A DNA stretch of 6,981 bases, taken from Planctomycetaceae bacterium. GTDB taxonomy: Bacteria > Planctomycetota > Planctomycetia > Planctomycetales > Planctomycetaceae. A program made the position numbers and the translations under genes. The notes under the pieces are model-generated. The model did not search any database. It saw only the letters and a program-made list of their open reading frames with translations, and was not told where the DNA came from. The stretch lies in contig JAGQQP010000215.1 of the NCBI GenBank assembly GCA_020426085.1, positions 1 through 6,981 of the forward strand. Direction: 5' to 3'. Shown one piece after another: positions 1 through 6,795 of the stretch; the stretch's first letter is position 1, and the number at the start of each line of letters is the position of its first letter.

Positions 1-1277
1 GCCTGCCTGTTCTGGATGCGATGATTCCTTCTGCGTATGCAAGGCCTTCGACTTTTAAATCCTGGTCAAAATCCACCGCCAGACATCCCCGGATGATCTG
101 CTGCTATGTTCCGAATGGAGTGAATATTCTGGAGTGGGTGCCTGCGACTTCCGGAAAGAGCTATCAACTTTCGAAGACATTGTCTGCGCTGCAGGCGCAT
201 CAAAGCGAGTTTACTGTAGTCAGTGGGATCGGTCATCCGTCTTCCAAAGGGGGACATTCCGGCGCAGACACCTGGCTGACGGGCGCCGACTTATCCGCGG
301 TGCCCGGCAGTGATTATGCCAATACGGTTTCTGCAGATCAGATTGTGGCAGAACATCATGGCAAACAGACCCGTTTTCCCTCGTTACAGATTTCGGATGC
401 ATCAGGGACCGGAGCAGCCGGACACAGTCATACACTGTCGTTTGATCGTAGCGGGACACCAATGCCGGCAGAGAATTCTCCCCAGCGACTTTTCGAACGA
501 CTCTTTGTGCCCGAAACCACAGCGGGAAAAAAGGCAACCCTGAAGCGGTATGCAGAACGAAAGTCGATTCTGGACAGTGTGCAACAGGATGCAGCACGCT
601 TAAATCAGAGACTGGGAAAACAGGATCAACAGAAACTGGATGAGTATTTGACTTCTGTTCGTGAAACTGAGCAGCGGGTGACTCGTCTGGAATCCTGGAT
701 TGATGTTCCCAAACCCAGTGTGCCATCGGCGGATTTACAGTTAAGCAGTCAGCCAGGCAATGCCCATGATCGACCGATGTGGATTGATGTGATGCTGGAA
801 ATTTCTTACCTGGCGTTCGCTACGGATACAACTCGCGTGATCACATTTGAATGGTCGCGGGAAGCGGGCGGCTTTGGTGGTGGAGGTGAGAATCATCACG
901 AACTCTCACACCATGGTGGCGATGCCGACATGTTGAAAAAACTGGGGGTGATCGATCGCTTCCATCTTTCAAAACTGGCACGATTCCTGGATCTACTGAA
1001 ATCCACCCGTGAAGAGAATGGTTCCATGCTGGACCAGACGATGGTGCTTTATGGATCTGGAATGAACAGTGGGAAGGGGGGAGAACATTCCCCTCGGAAT
1101 CTGCCGACCCTGGTTGCAGGAGGGCGCCAGCTGGGGTTGAAGCATGGTCAGCATCTGGCATTCGATGTTGAGAAACATCCCCCGCTCAGTAATCTGCTGC
1201 TGTCACTGATTCAGGCGATGGGTGTGGAATCCGCCCGGTTCCAGGATTCCACTTCGACACTGACCGGTCTTTCCTGA
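1..1277 (+). CDS. DUF1552 domain protein, 5'-truncated by window edge
   Basis: The reading frame is open from base 3 (LPVLDAMIPS...), so the Met codon at 21 is internal and the true start lies upstream. LPxLDAM is how DUF1552 (PF07586) proteins usually continue after an N-terminal export signal. Counting from the Met at 21, visible hallmarks are GHPSSKGGHSGADTWLTG (about 71-88), the histidine cluster NHHELSHHGG (291-300), and GSGMNSGKGGEHSPRNLP (345-362) followed by LVAGG. A polar, helix-rich stretch at about 165-225 separates the two halves. The family is abundant in Planctomycetes and is often encoded beside large c-type-cytochrome (PSCyt/DUF1592) proteins, which here would lie to the left, outside the window. 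The histidine-rich C-terminal motifs suggest metal binding, but the biochemical role is not established. The TGA stop is at 1275-1277, and the next gene converges from the right with a six-base gap. Family assignment is firm; function is unknown. Confidence 0.9.
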   Translation, partial: LPVLDAMIPSAYARPSTFKSWSKSTARHPRMICCYVPNGVNILEWVPATSGKSYQLSKTLSALQAHQSEFTVVSGIGHPSSKGGHSGADTWLTGADLSAVPGSDYANTVSADQIVAEHHGKQTRFPSLQISDASGTGAAGHSHTLSFDRSGTPMPAENSPQRLFERLFVPETTAGKKATLKRYAERKSILDSVQQDAARLNQRLGKQDQQKLDEYLTSVRETEQRVTRLESWIDVPKPSVPSADLQLSSQPGNAHDRPMWIDVMLEISYLAFATDTTRVITFEWSREAGGFGGGGENHHELSHHGGDADMLKKLGVIDRFHLSKLARFLDLLKSTREENGSMLDQTMVLYGSGMNSGKGGEHSPRNLPTLVAGGRQLGLKHGQHLAFDVEKHPPLSNLLLSLIQAMGVESARFQDSTSTLTGLS

Positions 1278-1283
1278 TTTCGT

Positions 1284-2714
1284 TTATGTTAACCAGGGGA
1301 GCAGGGCCTGGGCGAAGGAGAGGACGAGGAAGAAGCCGCACATGTCGGTGAGGGTGGTCAGGATCGGGCCGGAGGCGAGGGCGGGGTCCATTTTGAATCC
1401 CTTGAGTAACAGCGGGATCAAGGCACCCAGGCAGACTGCCATCAGGGTGTTGAGGCCGAGTGCGCCGCCGATCACCAGGCCGAGATAGGGATTGCCTTTC
1501 CAGATGTAGGCGACGCCTCCCAGTAAGATACCCAGCGCGATTCCGTTGACCATCCCTAAAGCGAATTCCTTGCGGAAGACGTGCAGCCAGTCACTGGGGC
1601 GGATGACGCCGAGCACCAGTTCCCGCGTGCTGACCGCGATGGCCTGGTTGCCGCTGCAGCCACTCATGTCGGATACGATGGGCAGAAAGACCGCCAGCGC
1701 GATCACGCTCTCCAGCGTCTCTTCGTACATGGCGATGATACTGGCGGCGAAGATATTCAGCAGAATATTGATACTGAGCCATGACAGACGCCGCGCGCTG
1801 CGGGTTTTGAGAGGCAGGCTGCGCAGTTCTTCCCCGCCCATAATCCCCGCGAAGCGCAGGAAGGTTTTACCGGCGAGTTCTTCACTGGCCGCTTCGACAT
1901 CTTCCCGTCGGACAACGCCGACCAGGACGTTGTTCTCGTCAACGACAGGCAGACCAAACAAGGGGTGCGCGTCGAAGAAGTGCAGCAGTTCCTGCAGCGG
2001 AGTCATGTCCGAAAAACTGTGAGGATTGGCGATCATCATTCGGGACAGCTTGCGGCCGGGAGGCGCCATCAGCAGATCGCGGAGTCGCAGCACTCCCACG
2101 AGTTGCAGGTCGGCATTGATGACATAGATATATTGTACGTTGTATTCGGCGTACTTTTCGGCATTTTTTCGGAGATCCGAAACGACGTCGTCCACCGTCT
2201 CTGTCTCCTGAAAGGAGAGCAGCTCGGTGATCATCAGACCGCCGGCACTGAGATGATTGTATTTAGCCAGAAAGCGGACATTCTCGGCTTCTTCCGGGTC
2301 CATCTCTTCCAGAATGGCTTCCGACTGGGCTTCCGTCAGCTGATCCAGCAGGTCGACCTGCTCGTCACTGTTCATCTCATCAAGGATGTGGGCGGCCTGT
2401 TCGGGAGGTAAGCTGGAGAGCAGTTGTCCCGCCTGCAGTTCCGGCAGCGATTCCATCAACCACGCGGCGTTTTCGTCATCCAGCAGGGCGATGAACTCAT
2501 GCTGTTCCGCTTCCGACAACTGCGCCATGATGCGTGCGTCTTCGCCGGGGGGAAGTTCCTTGAGAAACTTATGCGCGGCATCGGGGTCTCCGGCGGCGAC
2601 GATCTGTTCCAGCTGATCCCAGGCATCAGGTTGTTCAACGGCAATTTTTTCTGTTGATTCATCCGGCTGATTCATCTGACTCGATCCATTCCATTCAACG
2701 GAATTCAGATGCAT
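1284..2714 (-). CDS. mgtE: Magnesium transporter MgtE
   Basis: Inner-membrane Mg2+ channel/transporter of the MgtE family (family members also pass Co2+). The 476 residues are about the usual length of 450. Domain order: an acidic helical N domain (about 30-155) with repeated LPPEQAA/LxxLxEAQ/MDPEEA units; NHLSAGGLM (153-161), the equivalent of the usual SAGxLM; two CBS domains (about 160-220 and 225-285, including IYVINADLQLVGVLRLRDL and GLPVVDENNVLVGVVRRED); a connecting helix; and a five-helix membrane domain (about 310-475). TTLTD (453-457) carries the aspartate matching the pore Mg2+ ligand of Thermus MgtE (Asp432). In this family the N and CBS domains bind Mg2+ and close the channel when it is plentiful. 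The Met at 2714 has no Shine-Dalgarno; the Met at 2675 (residue 14) is a reasonable alternative and would keep the whole N domain. By rough hand count on a few lines the gene is richer in G+C (about 60%) than the large gene to its right (about 52%). TAA stop at 1284-1286. Confidence 0.95.
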   Translation of the reverse strand: MHLNSVEWNGSSQMNQPDESTEKIAVEQPDAWDQLEQIVAAGDPDAAHKFLKELPPGEDARIMAQLSEAEQHEFIALLDDENAAWLMESLPELQAGQLLSSLPPEQAAHILDEMNSDEQVDLLDQLTEAQSEAILEEMDPEEAENVRFLAKYNHLSAGGLMITELLSFQETETVDDVVSDLRKNAEKYAEYNVQYIYVINADLQLVGVLRLRDLLMAPPGRKLSRMMIANPHSFSDMTPLQELLHFFDAHPLFGLPVVDENNVLVGVVRREDVEAASEELAGKTFLRFAGIMGGEELRSLPLKTRSARRLSWLSINILLNIFAASIIAMYEETLESVIALAVFLPIVSDMSGCSGNQAIAVSTRELVLGVIRPSDWLHVFRKEFALGMVNGIALGILLGGVAYIWKGNPYLGLVIGGALGLNTLMAVCLGALIPLLLKGFKMDPALASGPILTTLTDMCGFFLVLSFAQALLPWLT

Positions 2715-2720
2715 ATTGAT

Positions 2721-2797
2721 CTGTTTCCGGCTGAAAAACAGTTTTTTTGTCTACAATTGCTCTTACCCGGGAGAGGGGAACGCGGTCTGATCCCGGG
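2721..2797 (-). promoter_or_regulatory. Hairpin-rich mgtE leader
   Basis: In the transcript of the minus strand, CCCGGGA (2797-2791) can pair over seven bases with TCCCGGG (2772-2766) around an 18-base loop. Further on, CTGTTT (2741-2736) can pair with AAACAG (2726-2721), ending six bases before the Met codon at 2714. The run of A before the second stem could instead pair with its T-rich part, so two folds compete. mgtE genes in other bacteria are often controlled by Mg2+-sensing leaders (the M-box), but I do not see the M-box conserved segments. A control role is inference. Read on the plus strand, the second hairpin is followed by seven T and would look like a weak terminator. Confidence 0.3.
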
Positions 2798-2808
2798 ATT
2801 CTGCAGGA

Positions 2809-2837
2809 AGTCTACACTATTTCTGTGAATGCGACAA
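2809..2837 (-). promoter_or_regulatory. Candidate sigma70-type promoter for mgtE
   Basis: Reading leftward, a -35 box TTGTCG (2837-2832) and a -10 box TAGACT (2814-2809) are separated by exactly 17 bases. Each matches four of six consensus positions. Transcription would start near 2802 and give a leader of about 88 bases before the Met codon at 2714. Position and spacing fit, but the boxes are weak and no experiment supports it. Confidence 0.35.
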
Positions 2838-2886
2838 ATCCTGCAGCAGAGGTTTCAAGAGTTGAATCTGTTGATTTGATCCCGGC

Positions 2887-2900
2887 TCAATGTACATTGA
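2887..2900. repeat. 14-base perfect palindrome, possible operator
   Basis: TCAATGTACATTGA is identical to its reverse complement. It lies 50 bases upstream of the candidate -35 box of mgtE. It also overlaps the -10 part of a weak rightward promoter-like pair, TTGATT (2871-2876), 16 bases, then TACATT (2893-2898). Symmetry of this size is typical of sites for dimeric regulators, but a single copy in 7 kb could also occur by chance. Confidence 0.35.
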
Positions 2901-2989
2901 ACAGGAAACATTTCTACAGAGAAAGGGGCAAACCAAAAGGTAAAGAGAGGAGAACAATCAACGAAATAAGTTCCGGCTGTTTCGCAATG

Positions 2990-3195
2990 CTGGTTCATTG
3001 AAGAGTAAACCAGGTAAGTGGCGACGTCTTGTCGGCAATCTCAATGAGATGTATTTTATTAGCATCCCTGTCTCATCACTTACCAGTATATTGATAATAT
3101 TCGTGTGCCGCTGGTTGTCAACCAGGTTCAGCTTACAAAACAGAACGAATGACAGATTGTCGCCCTGGCAATCTGCGCTGAAGGGATTCCCCTTC
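2990..3195. other. Cluster of inverted repeats, possible structured RNA
   Basis: A run of perfect or near-perfect stems fills this non-coding stretch: CTGGTT/AACCAG (2990-2995 with 3008-3013); GGTAAGTG/CACTTACC (3013-3020 with 3077-3084), enclosing CGAC/GTCG (3022-3025 with 3031-3034) and ATGAGA/TCTCAT (3044-3049 with 3071-3076) as a possible three-way junction; ATATT/AATAT (3088-3092 with 3096-3100); CTGGTT/AACCAG again with a three-base loop (3111-3116 with 3120-3125); CAGATTGTC/GGCAATCTG (3153-3161 with 3167-3175) including one U-G pair; and GAAGGG/CCCTTC (3180-3185 with 3190-3195). The U-G pair becomes a mismatch on the minus strand, which slightly favours a plus-strand RNA. The stem containing 2990-3013 shares one base with the next stem. 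No known RNA family is recognised. Confidence 0.35.
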
Positions 3196-3276
3196 CTTTC
3201 CTGAGTTTCTATCGAACTGATTTTGAGAGTAGCGGATGCCGTGCAGGCTTTGATTGATGAATTCGCACCTGGCGTT

Positions 3277-6200
3277 TCACTTTTTCTCTTCCAGCAACTC
3301 GTCTACTTTCTGCAGCGCTTCCGGTAGAGTACCTGTGAAAGTCAGGTTCCCCTGTTGATCGATGACGGCTGTCTGAGGCAGTTCACGTACTCGAAAGTTC
3401 TGTATCGTCTTGCCAAACCAGCCTGCTTCTTCCGGGCGGTGAACGATGGCGAGCATGTATTTCAGTTCCTGCTGCGTGGCGAATTCCTGCAGTTGAGAGG
3501 GTGAGATGGCCCAGTCATGGAAGCCGATGAGCACAACAGGTTGATCAGCGTATTTATCGTACGCAGAGTTCATTTCCGATAACTGGTCCAGACTGCTGGG
3601 ATTTCGCGTGCCCCAGAAGTGGATCAGGGCCACATTTCCGTTTAAGTCAGGGGCAGCGGTCGGACCCTCCGTCGTCAACCACAGAGCCGGTTCCAATTTG
3701 GGGGCGTATCTGCCGAGCTGAGGATCGGTTTGCATTTCATGGCTGAAGTAGGGATGCCGTCTCAGGTAAGTCGCAAAATCATTGACCGGTCCCCTGAGGA
3801 CTCTTTTCGACATCTGGTTACCTGCGGTGTAACTTATATTCTCGGGTAACTGGCGGGTATCAACAATCTCAGTTCCTGCTGGCAATGCGATCGAGAATGC
3901 ATCGACGGGAACAGGTGAGAGTATTTCTGTTTTTTCGATCACCACTGCTTCCAGAATTTGCAGTTCTCCCGCTAATGCCTTCCAGTGGATCTGCATTCCA
4001 GGCAGAATCAGACCATTGGCCAGTTTCACCGGGGCAAAATAGAGTTTGGCCTGTTCATAATCTTTCGGAAACATTCGATAGTACGTTTCAAATATAAAAC
4101 CGGTCTCCTGATCCAGGACACGGCGGAAAACGGTATGATCTTTTTCTGAGCTAAAAATGATTTTCCGGCCTTCGTGGCGGATCTCGGCTTCGGGTTGTTT
4201 ACCGTTTAAGGGATAAGGAAAACGATGACGCAAGGAAGTCCATTCACATAGATCGTCAGGAGATTCGACAGAATGATAGACTCTCCCTTTCCGGGTCAGG
4301 TTGATGGATGCCTGATTGGTGCTGCTGCTATGCTGAATGGTATTCCAGCCATCGGTCATACTGGTGATGTTGGGTAATGGCTGGCCTGACAGGTTGAAGA
4401 AAAGTGGAGGATGGGTCTCAGAATTAAAGTAGCGCGCTTCATGTTTGAAGTTACCGTGTGCTGTGAGTACCTGTTTATACCATTCCGTTTCTGCCGGGTG
4501 ATATTTGTTGAGCAACGATTTGATATCTGGCAACTGATAAGGATCGAGTGCGCGCAATTCTTCGAGCAGGCTCCTGGTGTCAAAGGATGATTCCCGGCGG
4601 AGCGAGACTTTCTGTGTGGTGACACGCAGCGGTGTGAGCCGCAGCAGTTCCGATTGAATGTGCCATTTCTTCTGAATCTCAGGCGTGTAGAGTGAGTTTT
4701 TACGAGGCTGCAGATCGCGGGCGACCAGATGTGTGGGCAGGGATTCCACTGGCGTTAATCTGATAATCACTTCTGTGATCTGCCCTGGTGTGAGTTTGAT
4801 GCGTTCCGAACGACTCCCGTCTGCCTGTGCCAGCGAATACGGCTCTGCGACGACAAAACGTCGCATTCCCGGTTCCATAAAGGCCTGGATTTCACCGGTG
4901 TCATTCGTGAATGGGTAATCAACAAAGACTGTCTGGGTAGAGACAGGGATCTGTTCTCCCGAGTCATAAGTTTCGTAGTTGAAGCGGACCCCCGGAATGG
5001 GGGCCCCCGTTTTTGTGTTGATGGCTTTGAGTTTTACTATCGCTGCCGGGCTGAGTTTCATGGTGACATGGGGGGTGTCGGTTTTTTCCGCTGCGTCTCG
5101 TTTGGGAACAAAATGCTGCTGACTCAAATACAGAAAGGGCTGGTCCGTGCTGGGTTCTGCAACCAGTCTGTATTCATCCGGGATGAGCCTGAGCTTTGCG
5201 TTTCCCTGGCTGTCGGTTCGCGCCTGGATGCCACCGCGTAGCACATCTCCGATATGGTGTGCTGTTACCATGACATTTGAAAGTGGTCGTCCTGAATCAC
5301 TTTGAACAACATGCACGGTGACATCACGGGGAGCTGTAAACTGATGGTTGAATTCACCGTCATAACCAGTGGCGACTGTATCCCGGGAGGTACGAGCGCG
5401 ATCTGCCGTCATCAGGGTGAATTGCCAGGGAGCAAATTCGAGCCCCGGATCAATATTCGCTGCATAACTGGTGTCGCGCCTCAGTTGTGTGAATTCGTAG
5501 CGTCCCTGCGCGTCGGTATAGGTTTCACGCACTGTGGAAGGGACTACTGAAAAGTTGATGAATGAATCGGTCTGGTTTAAATAAGGGTTTTCCTGTTTGA
5601 GATAGCGGCAGGAACCTGTTCTGTTTGGAGTGGGAGTGAATGAGCGATCAACGTGTCCCAACTGCACTTTCGCGTTGGCCAGGGGATGTCCCTGCCTGTC
5701 GGTGATGACGCCTCTCAGTTTTGCCGGCGCATCAAACTGCAGATCGATGACAATGGGTTCATTCTGATAGAAGGCGTTTCTCGTGACGTGACTGTTACGA
5801 TCCCGCCCCTCGTTTTCTTCAGGACGCGCGGCGGGGCGATAATTGCGGGCAGGATGCCAGGTGAGGCCATAATTCTCTTTCGTGCCGAAGACGATGAAGT
5901 CACTTTCGTCGGGTCGCGAGTGAGGATCGCGATTGTTGATGACAAACAGTTGAACGTCTTTGAGTTCATAATGTCCGTTCTCATCGCTGCGGGTGTGACC
6001 GCGCAGCTGTTCAAAATCGCCTGGGGTAATCCAGCCTCGACTGGCAACATAAATGTCAGCATCTTTGAGCGGTTTACCGTCTGCATTCCGTGCCGTGCCT
6101 GTAATCGTGACGCGATGCAGCGAGGCACCATGTCCGCCCAGCCTTCCCGGTTCATAGATCGTTACGACTTCGGGGGGACGGCTGGTCTCTGGCTGTTGTG

Positions 6201-6324
6201 GTTCTGCTGCCAGCAGCGGGCTTTGCCAGAGGCACAGCTGCAGAGCTGCGCTGAGAGAGAGTAGTGTCCAGAACTGCCACCGTAGCCGGCAATTACCTGT
6301 TCCTGAGCCGCAAGCACATACCAT
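3277..6324 (-). CDS. Large exported protein: regulatory-like repeats plus degenerate thioredoxin fold
   Basis: I start it at the Met at 6324 because GGGGAG lies six to seven bases before it. The Met at 6345, seven codons earlier, has only a too-close GGAAGG. This gives about 1015 residues. Residues 1-40 form a signal peptide (Arg-rich start, hydrophobic FWTLLSLSAALQLCLW, likely cut after LLAA). Four carboxypeptidase-regulatory-like beta-sandwich segments follow: about 72-125 (VTITGTARNADGKPLKDA), 200-290 (KLRGVITDRQGHPLANA), 334-390 (VHVVQSDSGRPLSNV) and 427-495 (KLKAINTKTGAPIPG), each with the usual DxxGxY/L-type turn. About 553-820 is rich in beta strands and ends with FSIALPAGTEIVD, reminiscent of LolA/RseB-like folds; that call is tentative. 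Residues 873-1015 are a TlpA/thioredoxin-like domain: IHFWGTRNPSS (901-911), VVLIGFHDW, and cis-proline loop RELPQTAVID (P983). The CxxC site is N908-P-S-S911, so thiol chemistry is lost. Probably a periplasmic or surface protein; function unknown. It stands alone, transcribed from upstream of 6400. Confidence 0.85.
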   Translation of the reverse strand: MVCACGSGTGNCRLRWQFWTLLSLSAALQLCLWQSPLLAAEPQQPETSRPPEVVTIYEPGRLGGHGASLHRVTITGTARNADGKPLKDADIYVASRGWITPGDFEQLRGHTRSDENGHYELKDVQLFVINNRDPHSRPDESDFIVFGTKENYGLTWHPARNYRPAARPEENEGRDRNSHVTRNAFYQNEPIVIDLQFDAPAKLRGVITDRQGHPLANAKVQLGHVDRSFTPTPNRTGSCRYLKQENPYLNQTDSFINFSVVPSTVRETYTDAQGRYEFTQLRRDTSYAANIDPGLEFAPWQFTLMTADRARTSRDTVATGYDGEFNHQFTAPRDVTVHVVQSDSGRPLSNVMVTAHHIGDVLRGGIQARTDSQGNAKLRLIPDEYRLVAEPSTDQPFLYLSQQHFVPKRDAAEKTDTPHVTMKLSPAAIVKLKAINTKTGAPIPGVRFNYETYDSGEQIPVSTQTVFVDYPFTNDTGEIQAFMEPGMRRFVVAEPYSLAQADGSRSERIKLTPGQITEVIIRLTPVESLPTHLVARDLQPRKNSLYTPEIQKKWHIQSELLRLTPLRVTTQKVSLRRESSFDTRSLLEELRALDPYQLPDIKSLLNKYHPAETEWYKQVLTAHGNFKHEARYFNSETHPPLFFNLSGQPLPNITSMTDGWNTIQHSSSTNQASINLTRKGRVYHSVESPDDLCEWTSLRHRFPYPLNGKQPEAEIRHEGRKIIFSSEKDHTVFRRVLDQETGFIFETYYRMFPKDYEQAKLYFAPVKLANGLILPGMQIHWKALAGELQILEAVVIEKTEILSPVPVDAFSIALPAGTEIVDTRQLPENISYTAGNQMSKRVLRGPVNDFATYLRRHPYFSHEMQTDPQLGRYAPKLEPALWLTTEGPTAAPDLNGNVALIHFWGTRNPSSLDQLSEMNSAYDKYADQPVVLIGFHDWAISPSQLQEFATQQELKYMLAIVHRPEEAGWFGKTIQNFRVRELPQTAVIDQQGNLTFTGTLPEALQKVDELLEEKK

Positions 6325-6409
6325 CGCATTTCTCCCCGATTCCATTTCCTTCCATTGTTTACGCCTGAGACAATGAAAGATGCAGATGTATATTTGTGGG
6401 TGTGGGGAG

Positions 6410-6439
6410 AGTATACACGATTGCAGGTCAGGAATGCAA
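6410..6439 (-). promoter_or_regulatory. Candidate promoter of the large exported-protein gene
   Basis: Reading leftward, the -10 box TATACT (6415-6410) matches five of six consensus positions. A weak -35 TTGCAT (6439-6434) lies 18 bases upstream. Transcription would start near 6403, about 79 bases before the preferred Met codon at 6324. It sits just downstream of the tRNA terminator, which is where this gene needs its own promoter. Confidence 0.4.
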
Positions 6440-6519
6440 AGAGGATCTTCAGGATTCGATCACGACAGACCTGCTGAGGGATTTATTCGTTCATGCGTTC
6501 GGAGTTCATCTGATTGCAT

Positions 6520-6553
6520 AAAAAAAGCACTCTGCATGTGATGCAAAGTGCTT
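6520..6553 (-). terminator. Intrinsic terminator of tRNA-Val
   Basis: In the minus-strand transcript AAGCACTTTGCAT (6553-6541) pairs with ATGCAGAGTGCTT (6537-6525) over 13 base pairs, one of them U-G, around a three-base loop CAC. Seven U follow, overlapping the stem end (6526-6520). It begins seven bases after the tRNA 3' end, a textbook rho-independent terminator. Read the other way there is no T-run, so it acts on one strand only. Confidence 0.92.
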
Positions 6554-6559
6554 CAGAAG

Positions 6560-6633
6560 TGGGCGATGAGGGACTCGAACCCCCGACCCTCTCGGTGTAA
6601 ACGAGATGCTCTAGCCAACTGAGCTAATCGCCC
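6560..6633 (-). tRNA. tRNA-Val (anticodon UAC)
   Basis: The minus strand gives a complete cloverleaf of 74 bases: acceptor GGGCGAT/ATCGCCC, D arm GCTC-AGTTGGCTA-GAGC, anticodon stem TCTCG/CGAGA with loop TTTACAC (anticodon TAC, reading GUA and, by wobble, other valine codons), variable loop GGGTC, T arm GGGGG-TTCGAGT-CCCTC with one G-U pair, and discriminator A at 6560. The next bases are CT, so the CCA end is not encoded and must be added by the nucleotidyltransferase. It is a single gene with no neighbouring tRNA and its own terminator. Confidence 0.97.
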
Positions 6634-6660
6634 GGATTTTCAATATACATCGGAAAATCC
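6634..6660 (-). repeat. Inverted repeat abutting the tRNA 5' end
   Basis: GGATTTTC (6660-6653 on the minus strand) and GAAAATCC (6641-6634) are perfect eight-base complements around an 11-base AT-rich loop. The stem ends exactly where the mature tRNA begins at 6633, so in the precursor it would lie against the RNase P cleavage site. A role in leader folding or processing is inference. Confidence 0.4.
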
Positions 6661-6697
6661 AATGTTTTTCTTGTGTCTTGTTGAATGACACGCCCGT

Positions 6698-6725
6698 ATT
6701 ATGGCAGGTTCGTAGCGAAATGCAA
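6698..6725 (-). promoter_or_regulatory. Weak candidate promoter for tRNA-Val
   Basis: Reading leftward, CATAAT (6703-6698) matches five of six -10 positions. TTGCAT (6725-6720), 16 bases upstream, is only a partial -35. A start near 6691 would give a precursor leader of about 58 bases that includes the inverted repeat at 6634-6660. There is no better pair nearby, but this remains a guess. Confidence 0.25.
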
Positions 6726-6795
6726 CTCTAGCGTGTAAACTGTTTTAATGCCTTCGCTGACTTTGGACCGAATTTAGCTGTTCTGCGGTTTTTTC

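Larger units (their letters stand above)
2715..3276. other. 562-base intergenic region without a convincing gene
   Basis: This gap lies between two leftward genes. The rightward frames 2747-3001 and 2998-3204 both need TTG starts, lack ribosome binding sites and resemble nothing I recognise, so I do not call them. The region contains a candidate mgtE promoter and leader (2721-2837), a 14-base palindrome (2887-2900) and a cluster of inverted repeats (2990-3195). I see no intrinsic terminator with a T-run on the minus strand just after the stop at 3277. A strong Shine-Dalgarno-like GAGAGGAG at 2945-2952 (+) has no start codon at a usable distance. Confidence 0.6.

Noticed and set aside
1546..2411. 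Plus-strand open frames antisense to mgtE
   Set aside because: They are low-complexity shadows of a well-recognised transporter gene in G+C-rich sequence, with no ribosome binding site or family resemblance.
2721..2748. Plus-strand intrinsic terminator (six-pair stem followed by seven T)
   Set aside because: The stem is short and AT-rich and no plus-strand gene precedes it; it fits better as part of the mgtE leader.
2715..2900. M-box magnesium riboswitch
   Set aside because: The conserved M-box segments are not visible, although a structured leader remains possible.
2945..2952. Strong Shine-Dalgarno-like GAGAGGAG
   Set aside because: No ATG, GTG or TTG follows at a usable distance; the first ATG (2988) opens only four codons.
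2747..3204. Two consecutive TTG-started open frames (84 and 68 residues) overlapping by four bases
   Set aside because: The overlap suggests translational coupling, but neither has a ribosome binding site, a family match, or coding-like composition, and the second runs through the inverted-repeat cluster.
5653..6264. 203-residue open frame on the plus strand inside the large minus-strand gene
   Set aside because: It lies wholly antisense to a clearly coding region with domain matches; its protein shows no recognisable family and the frame is explained by codon bias of the opposite strand.
6324..6345. Longer start (Met at 6345) for the large exported protein
   Set aside because: The Met at 6324 has GGGGAG at good spacing and yields a cleaner signal peptide; the upstream Met has only a purine run that is too close.
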